A DNA stretch of 12,643 bases from DATDRM01 sp035291705 (GTDB taxonomy: Bacteria; Chloroflexota; Anaerolineae; Anaerolineales; UBA4823): assembly GCA_035291705.1 (NCBI GenBank), contig DATDRM010000047.1:1-12643 (forward strand). Direction: 5' to 3'. Below, piece by piece: positions 5,375-11,637 of this stretch (the first letter of the stretch is position 1; every line of letters begins with the position of its first letter). The notes beneath the pieces were generated by a model that worked only from the letters and a program-made list of their open reading frames with translations, ran no database searches and was not told the DNA's origin. A program made the position numbers and the translations under genes.

Positions 5375-6751
5375 ATGAACGAGTTTCCTTACCCCGAAGT
5401 CAGCACCTCCCCCGGCCCGCAATTGGTGCCGCACAGCCGCGAGGCGGAAGAAGCCGTGATCGGCGCGGTACTGATCAACCCTGAAGCGTACTACGACGTG
5501 GCCCAGTTTCTCCAAGCGGATGATTTCTATATCCACCGCCATCGTTGGATCTGGCAGGCATTTACCCGGCTGCATGAACAGCGCACACCGGTCGATTTTC
5601 TCACCGTTACCGAGGAATTGGACCAGATGGGTCAGCTGGCCGAGGTCGGTGGGCCAGCTTACCTAACTGCGCTGATCAATAATGTACCGACCTCGCTGCA
5701 CGCCGAGGCTTACGGGCGCGTGGTGGAGGAAACTGCCGTCCGCCGCCGGATGTTGGATGCAGCCAACGCCATCGCCAAGCTGGCTTATAAAGAAGACCTC
5801 GGCATCGATGAGGTTATGAACGAGGCGGAAAAGTCTATCTTCGGTGTCAGCGAACGCCGCCTCACACGCGATTTGCAGCCGATCCAGCAGGTATTGAGTG
5901 AATACTACGACCGCATCGACCAACTCATGCGGCGTGGTGAAGACACTTTTGGTGTCCCGAGCGGTTTCATCGATCTGGATCGCCTGTTGGGCGGCATGCA
6001 GCCCTCGGATTTCCTGCTCATCGCCGGTCGGCCTGGCACAGGTAAGACGGCTTTCATGCTTTCGGCAGCCAAGAACGCCGCTCAGATGCATAAGAAACAT
6101 GTCGCCATTTTCTCATTGGAGATGGCCAACGAACAACTGGTGCAACGCCTGATCGCTCAGGAGACGGGCATTGACACCCATCACCTGCGAACTGGCAAGC
6201 TCGGTGAAGAGGAATGGCCATTGTTCGCGCATGCCATCGAGGTGCTGGCCGACACACGGATCTTCCTGGACGATACCCCTGGCTTAACGCCGCTGCAAAT
6301 CCGCACCAAATGCCGCCGCCTGCACCTCGAGTTCCGCCTGGACCTGGTTTTGGTGGATTACTTGCAGCTGATGAGCGGCGGGATCCGCATCGAGAACCGC
6401 GTCCAGGAAGTCTCGTATATCTCCCGCAACCTTAAAATGTTGGCCCGGGAATTAAGCGTCCCCGTGCTGGCTGCCGCACAGCTCTCGCGTGCCATCGAGC
6501 AGCGCGCTGACAAAGAGCCGCAGCTTTCCGACCTGCGCGAGAGCGGTAGCCTGGAACAAGATGCAGATGTGGTGATGTTCATCCACCGAGCGGAGATGTA
6601 CGATAAGGATACATTGCGACCCAATGTCGCCACGATCAAAGTCGCCAAACATCGCAATGGGCCGACTGGCAACATCGAATTGATCTTCCGCAGCAACCTG
6701 GCTAAATTTGAAAACGCCGCCACCCGGCAGGTAGATCAAATAATCAGGTAA
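5375..6751 (+). CDS. dnaB: Replicative DNA helicase DnaB
   Basis: This is the ring-shaped 5'-3' helicase that unwinds the chromosome ahead of the fork and recruits primase. The 458-residue protein is of normal length. Residues 15-120 are the N-terminal helical domain (PHSREAEEAVIGAVL). A linker helix follows, then the RecA-type motor with Walker A GRPGTGKT (218-225), FSLEM (246-250), Walker B LVLVDYLQLM (324-333), AAQLSRAIEQRADKEPQLSDLRESGSLEQDAD and the C-terminal AKHRNGPTG (424-432) with the arginine-finger region. No intein is present. ATG 5375 is the only reasonable start because an in-frame TAG lies at 5354-5356. It has no ribosome site: the preceding bases are the terminator's T-run plus ATCCAG. 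Genes for a DnaD-like protein and a helicase loader follow, making a primosome cluster. Confidence 0.98.
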   Translation: MNEFPYPEVSTSPGPQLVPHSREAEEAVIGAVLINPEAYYDVAQFLQADDFYIHRHRWIWQAFTRLHEQRTPVDFLTVTEELDQMGQLAEVGGPAYLTALINNVPTSLHAEAYGRVVEETAVRRRMLDAANAIAKLAYKEDLGIDEVMNEAEKSIFGVSERRLTRDLQPIQQVLSEYYDRIDQLMRRGEDTFGVPSGFIDLDRLLGGMQPSDFLLIAGRPGTGKTAFMLSAAKNAAQMHKKHVAIFSLEMANEQLVQRLIAQETGIDTHHLRTGKLGEEEWPLFAHAIEVLADTRIFLDDTPGLTPLQIRTKCRRLHLEFRLDLVLVDYLQLMSGGIRIENRVQEVSYISRNLKMLARELSVPVLAAAQLSRAIEQRADKEPQLSDLRESGSLEQDADVVMFIHRAEMYDKDTLRPNVATIKVAKHRNGPTGNIELIFRSNLAKFENAATRQVDQIIR

Positions 6752-6769
6752 GTTGTTCGGCTGTAGCAA

Positions 6770-7480
6770 ATGATGGCTGGATTCAAAGGGTTTCCGGAGG
6801 GCAAAGTCCAATTCACTGGTATCCCAGCTCCCTTCTTCCGGGAGCTGCTCTCCGAGATCGACCACCTGGGCGAGCTCAAAGTCACCCTGTACGCCTTCTG
6901 GCGCTTGGACCACATGGAAGGGGCTTTCCGCTATTTGCGGCGCGCCAATTTCAAAGAGGATACGCACTTCATGGAGGGTATGGGAAGCGCCCCGGAAATA
7001 GCAGAAGCAGCCCTGGACGAAGCCTTGGAGCGCGGTGTGCAGCGCGGTACCTTCTTGAGAACTACGCTGGCAGTGGAAGAGGGCGAGGAGACTTTCTATT
7101 TCCTCAACACCCCTAAGGGGCGCGCGGCTGTGCAAGCCATTGCCCGCGGCGAATGGCGCCATACTGGCGACGCCCAATCGCCCCTCGACTTAAGCCTGGA
7201 AAAGCCGAATATTTTCCGCCTTTACGAGGAGCATATCGGGCCACTCACCCCGATGATCGCCGAGCAGCTGCGCGAGGCCGAGGAGACTTACCCGGCTCAA
7301 TGGATCGAGGACGCTATCCGCCTTGCCGTCGAGAATAACGTCCGCCGCTGGAAGTATGTGGAGGCCATCTTAAGCCGTTGGCAGGAAGGAGGACGTGATG
7401 ACCGAAAGGATCGACGAGACACTGAGAAGGATCGCCGCCGCTACGTCGAAGGCGAATTCTCCGACTACATCGAACACTGA
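6770..7480 (+). CDS. DnaD-domain primosomal protein
   Basis: This 236-residue protein has the two-part build of DnaD. An N-terminal winged-helix-like region (about 15-125, rich in aromatic residues such as KVTLYAFWRL) is followed by the DnaD/DnaB_2 C-terminal domain (about 147-207: NIFRLYEEHIGPLTPMIAEQ, then WIEDAIRLAVENNVRRWKYVEAILSRW). DnaD in Firmicutes remodels origin DNA and helps deliver the helicase; the same role is inferred from its place between dnaB and a loader gene. A basic/acidic tail (residues 208-236) ends in YVEGEFSDYIEH. The ribosome site is weak; ATG codons at 6770 and 6773 are both possible starts. The gene begins 18 nt after dnaB, and its last 83 nt are also read in another frame by the loader gene. 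Confidence 0.85.
   Translation: MMAGFKGFPEGKVQFTGIPAPFFRELLSEIDHLGELKVTLYAFWRLDHMEGAFRYLRRANFKEDTHFMEGMGSAPEIAEAALDEALERGVQRGTFLRTTLAVEEGEETFYFLNTPKGRAAVQAIARGEWRHTGDAQSPLDLSLEKPNIFRLYEEHIGPLTPMIAEQLREAEETYPAQWIEDAIRLAVENNVRRWKYVEAILSRWQEGGRDDRKDRRDTEKDRRRYVEGEFSDYIEH
7386..7392 (+). promoter_or_regulatory. Ribosome binding site of the loader gene, inside the DnaD-like gene
   Basis: AAGGAGG is a near-perfect anti-16S match placed 5 nt before ATG 7398 and 2 nt before an in-frame GTG 7395. The spacing favours ATG 7398. It is the best ribosome site of the primosome cluster, so the loader can be initiated independently even though its start is buried in the upstream gene. Confidence 0.75.
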
Positions 7481-8834
7481 GTCCCAGGAAGGAGCTCGCC
7501 GATCAGAGTTGCTGGGCGACCCGAATTGTCCTCACTGCGGCGGCCTGGGTTATTTGCGGGTTGACATCCCGCTCGGCCATCCCGACTTCGGCAAATTACA
7601 GATCTGCACCTGCCGCCAGGGACGGGTAAGCCAGCAAGTGCACCGGCGCTTGTTCGCCCTCAGCAACCTGGACGAGCTGCGCAACCTGACATTTGAGAAC
7701 TTCCAGCCACACGGGCGCATCGGCCTGGGACCACACCAGGTGGACTCACTGGAGCGGGCATATAATCACGCCCGTCAATTTGCCCAGACATTGAATGGCT
7801 GGCTCTTTATTGAAGGACCTTACGGTTGTGGCAAGACCCACCTGGCTGCCGCCATCGCCAATTTCGCCGTTGGTCTTGGTGTATCGACCCTGTTCCTCAC
7901 CGTGCCTGATTTGCTGGACGCTCTGCGTTTCGCTTACTCAGATCCGGAAGCTACCTTCGAGGAGCGCTTCGAGGAGATCCGCCGTTCACCTTTGCTGGTC
8001 CTGGACGATTTTGGCACGCAGAACGCGACTGCCTGGGCGCAAGAGAAGTTGTTTCAGATATTGAATTACCGCTATATCAACCGCCTGCCGACAGTCGTAA
8101 CTACCAATCTGGAATTGGGGCAGATCGAGGGTCGCATCCGCTCCCGCCTGGAAGATCCGGAATTGGTCACTCGTGTCCAGATCGTTGCCCCAGATTTCCG
8201 CCAGCCAGCCGACGATACCGGGCATCCTGAGCTATCTTCCCTCGACCTGCTGCGTGACCGCACCTTTGGCAATTTCAGCGACCGGCGCGGTGAAGGCCTG
8301 CTGGCCAAGGAACTGCAAACCCTGGAGAAGGCCTTCCAGGCTGCTTTTAAGTTTGCCGAGAATCCCAAAGGCTGGCTGGTATTGAGCGGCCCCTCTTTCT
8401 GTGGGAAGACTCATCTAGCAGCTGCTATAGCCAATTACCGCGCCAGCCTCGGAGATCCGCCCTTGTTTGTTGAGGTATCTGACCTGCTTGGTCACTTGCG
8501 AGCTACCTTTAGCCCGGAAAGCACGGTGCGTTTCGACCGGCGTTTCGAAGAAGTGCGCACAGCTCACCTGTTGATCCTGGATGACCTGGGGACTCAGGCA
8601 ATGTCGCCTTGGGTGCGGGAGAAGCTCTACCAGTTGTTCAACTATCGCTATAACGCTAAGCTGCCGACTGTCATGACAACTTCTGAGACATTGGATGAAA
8701 TTGATCCGCGCCTGCGCAGCCGTATGCTGGACAAGCGCCTGTGTACGGTTTACGGTATTACCGTTCCGGCATATCGCGGGATCAGGTCTAAGGAGGGCAA
8801 GGCGGGCAGCCGGAGGCGCGATTTAAGCCCTTAA
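7398..8834 (+). CDS. DnaC/DnaI-like helicase loader with two tandem AAA+ domains
   Basis: DnaC-type ATPases open the DnaB ring and place it on single-stranded DNA. This protein is 478 residues, about twice a normal loader. After a short low-complexity start comes a zinc-binding-like CPHCGGLGYLR...CTC region (C44, C47, C70, C72). AAA+ module 1 has Walker A GPYGCGKT (140-147), Walker B LLVLDD (199-204), sensor-1 N237 in PTVVTTN and arginine finger RIRSRL (246-251). Module 2 repeats the same plan: GPSFCGKT (331-338), LLILDD (391-396), PTVMTTS (S429) and RLRSRM (438-443). THLAAAIAN after the P-loop is identical in both. Each module is preceded by a matching TFxNF-like segment, so the duplication includes the linker. 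The second copy has lost the inner P-loop glycine (F334) and the sensor-1 Asn. The tail is basic. Confidence 0.9.
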   Translation: MTERIDETLRRIAAATSKANSPTTSNTESQEGARRSELLGDPNCPHCGGLGYLRVDIPLGHPDFGKLQICTCRQGRVSQQVHRRLFALSNLDELRNLTFENFQPHGRIGLGPHQVDSLERAYNHARQFAQTLNGWLFIEGPYGCGKTHLAAAIANFAVGLGVSTLFLTVPDLLDALRFAYSDPEATFEERFEEIRRSPLLVLDDFGTQNATAWAQEKLFQILNYRYINRLPTVVTTNLELGQIEGRIRSRLEDPELVTRVQIVAPDFRQPADDTGHPELSSLDLLRDRTFGNFSDRRGEGLLAKELQTLEKAFQAAFKFAENPKGWLVLSGPSFCGKTHLAAAIANYRASLGDPPLFVEVSDLLGHLRATFSPESTVRFDRRFEEVRTAHLLILDDLGTQAMSPWVREKLYQLFNYRYNAKLPTVMTTSETLDEIDPRLRSRMLDKRLCTVYGITVPAYRGIRSKEGKAGSRRRDLSP

Positions 8835-8880
8835 ACTTCCTGGAAGCTCTTTATGGGCAATCCAGAGTTCCTGTGAAGTT
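8834..8880 (+). other. Leader hairpin sharing a repeat with the nuclease-gene leader
   Basis: AACTTCCTGGAAGCTC (8834-8849) differs at one base from 4615-4630. It is followed by AGAGTTCC (8864-8871) and GAAGTT (8875-8880), also shared with the other leader. An imperfect hairpin can form: AACTTC with GAAGTT, GGAA with TTCC, and CTCT with AGAG. It begins on the stop codon of the loader gene and ends 18 nt before the ribosome site of the next gene. It could end the primosome transcript or act in the leader of the small-protein operon; there is no T-run. Confidence 0.45.
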
Positions 8881-8909
8881 GAGCCAATTTCACTTTTGGA
8901 GGTATTTCA

Positions 8910-9116
8910 ATGATGCAGAATGGACCTATTTGTTTGTATTGTGAGCGTGATAGCGACCAGGTGCCCTTGTTAGCCCTTAAGTATCAAGATGTAGATTTCT
9001 GGATTTGCCCACAACACCTTCCGATCCTGATCCACAATCCGGCCCAACTGGCCGATAAGCTGCCGGGCGCGGAGTTCTTGAGTTCCTCTGACGTCCACGT
9101 TCACAACCACGATTAA
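8910..9116 (+). CDS. Small Cys/His-rich protein of unknown function, next to Ftr1
   Basis: I do not recognise this 68-residue protein beyond its metal-ligand pattern. C8-x2-C11 (CLYC) and C33-x2-H36 (CPQH) could hold one zinc ion in a ribbon-like fold. The C-terminus ends in DVHVHNHD, an alternating HxHxH tail (H63, H65, H67). There is no signal peptide or membrane segment, so it is probably cytoplasmic. ATG 8910 follows GGAGG (8898-8902) by 7 nt; ATG 8913 is an alternative. The Ftr1 permease gene begins 23 nt after its stop, suggesting co-transcription and a possible link to metal handling, which is inference from context only. Confidence 0.75.
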   Translation: MMQNGPICLYCERDSDQVPLLALKYQDVDFWICPQHLPILIHNPAQLADKLPGAEFLSSSDVHVHNHD

Positions 9117-9139
9117 CTTTAACGGTTTGGAGGTTATTG

Positions 9140-9964
9140 GTGCTCCCGAGTTACTTACTGTCACTGCGTGAAGGGCTTGAAGCAGCCCTAATTATCGGTA
9201 TTGTCATTGGCACGCTGCGGAAGATCAATCGTTCTGAATTAGTCAGGGTAGTCTGGGCTGGCAGCCTGAGCGCAGCGGGTGTGAGCCTGCTGGCGGCAAT
9301 CGTTTTAAACCGCCTGGGTGCCTCCCTGGAGGGGCGCGCTGAAGAAATATTCGAAGGCCTGACCATGTTATTAGCTTCCAGCGTGCTCACCTGGATGATT
9401 TTCTGGATGCACCGCCAGGCGCGCAATCTGCGGAACGAACTGGAAAGTGGTGTCCGGCGCACCACGTCTCAAGGGGGGCAGAGGGGGCTGTTCCTGCTGG
9501 CGTTCACAGCAGTCTTACGGGAAGGCATCGAGCTGGCGTTGTTCTTGACCGCTGCCGCCCTGGCAACAGATGCCCAACAGGTCTTGAGCGGCGCGTTGCT
9601 TGGGCTGGGAACGGCCATCTTATTGGGTTGGTCGTTGTTTGCCAGCCTGCTCAAGCTGGATCTGCGTCGCTTCTTCCAGGTGACCGGTATCCTTCTGATC
9701 CTGTTCGCTGCCGGGCTCTTCGCACACGGCGTTCATGAGTTTATCGCAGCCAGCTTGATCCACCCCATTGTTGAAAACGTGTGGGATATCAACTTCGTTT
9801 TGGATGAGAAGTCGACCCTGGGATTATTGCTGGGGGCCTTGTTCGGGTATAACGGCAATCCTTCCCTCACCGAAGTGTTAGCCTACCTGGGGTATTTCGT
9901 TGTCATCCTCATTGGGCTGCGGCGGATCAACGCCCCAAGGCTTCCGGCAACGCAAAAGGTTTGA
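9140..9964 (+). CDS. Ftr1-family high-affinity iron permease
   Basis: This inner-membrane protein of 274 residues has seven or so hydrophobic helices. It carries the two REGxE iron-binding motifs of the Ftr1/EfeU family: REGLE (10-14) in the first helix and REGIE (127-131) in the fourth. The family takes up iron across the membrane, in known systems after oxidation by a partner such as a multicopper oxidase or EfeO/EfeB. No such partner is encoded in this window. I chose GTG 9140 over the TTG at 9137: GGAGG at 9129-9133 is 6 nt away and the protein then starts MLPSYLLSLREG, usual for the family. The downstream hydrolase gene starts 4 nt after its stop, and the small Cys/His protein lies just upstream. 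Confidence 0.92.
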   Translation: MLPSYLLSLREGLEAALIIGIVIGTLRKINRSELVRVVWAGSLSAAGVSLLAAIVLNRLGASLEGRAEEIFEGLTMLLASSVLTWMIFWMHRQARNLRNELESGVRRTTSQGGQRGLFLLAFTAVLREGIELALFLTAAALATDAQQVLSGALLGLGTAILLGWSLFASLLKLDLRRFFQVTGILLILFAAGLFAHGVHEFIAASLIHPIVENVWDINFVLDEKSTLGLLLGALFGYNGNPSLTEVLAYLGYFVVILIGLRRINAPRLPATQKV

Positions 9965-9968
9965 ACAT

Positions 9969-11030
9969 ATGTCTGCACCATTTCTTTCCCCTGAACTACC
10001 TGTCCCACCTCACTGGGCGGCGGACAATGTCGGCGAAGTCTGGAAAGTCCCTTACCAGAAGCGGGCTACGCAGGCGCGCCAGTGGGCGAAGGAACAATCC
10101 CTGCGATCTGCCACTGATGACAAATTCAGAATTTCCCTGCTCCTGGTCGATGTACAGAACACCTTTTGCATCCCCGGTTATGAGCTCTACGTCGGTGGGC
10201 GTTCGGGGACGGGAGCAGTCGATGATAACCGTAGGTTGGTGGAATTTATCTATCGCAACCTGGGTGCGATCACCGAAATCTCTGCCACCTTCGACACCCA
10301 CCAGGCCATCCAGATTTTTCACGCCACTTTCCTGGTGAACGCAAAAGGCGAGCACCCGGCTGCTTATACACTCATTTCCCCCGAGGATATCCGGCAAGGT
10401 CGCTGGATGTTCAACGCTGCGGTTGCGGAAAGCCTGGGGATCGACCCGGATCACGGGCAGCGCCATCTCCAACACTATACCGACGAACTGGCCAGACGAG
10501 GAAAATATGCTCTAACCATCTGGCCTTACCACGCCATGTTAGGCGGTCTCGGCCATGCCCTGGTTTCGGCGGTAGAGGAAGCCATTTTTTTCCACTCAAT
10601 TGCCCGTTATAGCCGTCCGGACTTTGAAATCAAAGGTTACAACCCGCTCACCGAACATTATTCGGCTATCGGTCCCGAGATACTAAGCGGACCGAACGGC
10701 GAGACGCTCGGCCAGAAGAACGATAAGTTTTTCAAGAAATTGCTGTCCTATGACGCCGTAGTGATCGCTGGGCAGGCCAAGAGTCACTGCGTCGCCTGGA
10801 CTATCGACGACCTGCTGACCGATGCACGAACCCACGACACCCGCCTGGCGCAAAAAGTATATCTCTTGGAAGACTGCAGCTCGCCGGTGGTTGTCCCCGG
10901 CAGCATCGATTACACTGATAATGCCGATGCCGCCTACCGTCGGTTCGCCGAAGCTGGAATAAACATCGTCCGCTCGACCGACCCGATCGCCAGCTGGCCG
11001 GGGATTAAGGTGCGCAGCGCGGCAGCCTGA
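9969..11030 (+). CDS. Isochorismatase/nicotinamidase-like cysteine hydrolase, long form
   Basis: This 353-residue protein carries the cysteine-hydrolase fold of nicotinamidases. LLLVDVQNTF (58-66) supplies the catalytic Asp61. TFDTH (107-111) and WPYHAM (His188) match the usual metal-binding Asp, His and His. Lys223 in FEIKGYNPLTEHYSA is the likely catalytic Lys, and SHCVAWTIDDLL (272-283) supplies the nucleophile Cys274. Classical nicotinamidases are about 200 residues; the extra length is an N-terminal 50 residues and an insertion between about 120 and 185. The substrate is probably an amide such as nicotinamide, but this is unproven. ATG 9969 follows AAAAGG and sits 4 nt after the Ftr1 stop. 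The operon end coincides with the tRNA-Val promoter. Confidence 0.85.
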   Translation: MSAPFLSPELPVPPHWAADNVGEVWKVPYQKRATQARQWAKEQSLRSATDDKFRISLLLVDVQNTFCIPGYELYVGGRSGTGAVDDNRRLVEFIYRNLGAITEISATFDTHQAIQIFHATFLVNAKGEHPAAYTLISPEDIRQGRWMFNAAVAESLGIDPDHGQRHLQHYTDELARRGKYALTIWPYHAMLGGLGHALVSAVEEAIFFHSIARYSRPDFEIKGYNPLTEHYSAIGPEILSGPNGETLGQKNDKFFKKLLSYDAVVIAGQAKSHCVAWTIDDLLTDARTHDTRLAQKVYLLEDCSSPVVVPGSIDYTDNADAAYRRFAEAGINIVRSTDPIASWPGIKVRSAAA

Positions 11031-11034
11031 ACCT

Positions 11035-11062
11035 TGCCAAGGGGGGATGCATCTGCTATAAT
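11035..11062 (+). promoter_or_regulatory. Promoter of tRNA-Val
   Basis: TTGCCA (11035-11040, 5/6), a 16-nt spacer and a perfect TATAAT (11057-11062) preceded by the extended -10 TGC form a strong promoter. It starts only 5 nt after the hydrolase stop codon. The expected start near 11069 is a few nt before the mature tRNA at 11074. Confidence 0.8.
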
Positions 11063-11073
11063 GCGCGCTGCCC

Positions 11074-11147
11074 GGGCGCGTAGCTCAGTTGGTTAGAGCG
11101 TACGGTTCACATCCGTAAGGTCGGGGGTTCGAGCCCCTCCGCGCCCA
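11074..11147 (+). tRNA. tRNA-Val (anticodon CAC)
   Basis: The 74-nt cloverleaf is complete. Acceptor GGGCGCG pairs with CGCGCCC and the discriminator is A11147. The D arm is GCTC/GAGC. The anticodon stem TACGG/CCGTA encloses TTCACAT, and the T arm is GGGGG/CCCTC with loop TTCGAGC. The anticodon CAC at 11108-11110 reads GUG codons. CCA is not encoded. Confidence 0.96.
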
Positions 11148-11174
11148 CAGAATAAAGTTTAGTTAGCTTCAATT

Positions 11175-11205
11175 AGCCTTCAGCCAAGATGAAGGCTGGT
11201 TGTTT
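11175..11205 (+). terminator. Terminator of tRNA-Val
   Basis: AGCCTTCA (11175-11182) and TGAAGGCT (11190-11197) form a perfect 8-bp stem with a 7-nt loop, followed by GGTTGTTTT. The T-run is interrupted but the position 28 nt after the tRNA fits. The remaining bases to 11309 are AT-rich and show no clear promoter or ribosome site. Confidence 0.65.
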
Positions 11206-11309
11206 TAAGGGGAATATTTACGTGTTTTTTATGTGCATTTAGTAACAAAGTGACACTTCCTACGTTTAACTGTTTACCCACAAGAGACTGCCTGGGGATG
11301 GTGATCAGG

Positions 11310-11555
11310 ATGAGAGAAAATTTTGTCTATTTTGTGTGGACAAAGCCGGCGACAAATGCACCGTTTCGCGTGGCGCGCCGTGAAGTGAAAACCCGCACCA
11401 GCAAAGGTTATCCCATTTCTTACACTTTGAAATGTATTCCCAGAGGCTATAAGAGCTGGGATAGGGCCCAGTGCGCGGCTGACAGGCTCAACCATAAATT
11501 GCTCCGCGGCCGGCTAAGAGACTGGCCAGAGGAAGAAGAGCAGGAGATCGAATGA
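11310..11555 (+). CDS. Small orphan protein of unknown function
   Basis: I do not recognise this protein. From ATG 11310 it is 81 residues: an aromatic start (MRENFVYFVWTKP), a basic middle (RVARREVKTRTSKG, then PRGYKSWDRAQCAADRLNHKLLRGRLR) and an acidic end (EEEEQEIE). It has no signal peptide or membrane helix. In-frame alternatives are ATG 11298 and GTG 11250; none has a strong ribosome site. Support for it being real comes from a sensible amino-acid pattern and from a strong terminator that begins on its stop codon. It stands between a tRNA gene and convergent genes, a common place for lineage-specific ORFs. It shows no integrase motif. Confidence 0.55.
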   Translation: MRENFVYFVWTKPATNAPFRVARREVKTRTSKGYPISYTLKCIPRGYKSWDRAQCAADRLNHKLLRGRLRDWPEEEEQEIE

Positions 11556-11588
11556 TAAAAACGCCCGGGAGAAACCGGGCGTTTTTAT
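11555..11588. terminator. Symmetrical bidirectional terminator
   Basis: ATAAAAACGCCCGG (11555-11568) and CCGGGCGTTTTTAT (11575-11588) are perfect 14-bp complements around the 6-nt loop GAGAAA. Both strands give a GC-rich stem followed by TTTTTAT, so it can stop transcription of the orphan ORF from the left and of the epimerase gene from the right. Confidence 0.9.
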
Positions 11589-11604
11589 TATCAGTTGATA
11601 TTAA

Positions 11605-11637
11605 ATGCCACAGTTTGCAGTGTGCTAAACATGGCAT
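11605..11637 (-). other. Hairpin just after the epimerase stop codon
   Basis: ATGCCA (11605-11610) pairs with TGGCAT (11632-11637), and GTTT (11613-11616) with AAAC (11627-11630), giving an imperfect 10-bp stem that overlaps the stop codon. On the minus strand it is followed by TTAATATC rather than a full T-run. It may be an extra 3' stabilising or terminating structure ahead of the stronger terminator. Confidence 0.4.

Noticed and set aside
9900..9968. N-terminal extension of the nicotinamidase-like protein to 9900
   Set aside because: The extension would overlap the Ftr1 coding end and has no ribosome site; ATG 9969 follows AAAAGG and comes directly after the Ftr1 stop.
11074..11588. Mobile element or integration site at tRNA-Val
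   Set aside because: No integrase, no repeat of the tRNA 3' end and no phage-like gene is present in the window.
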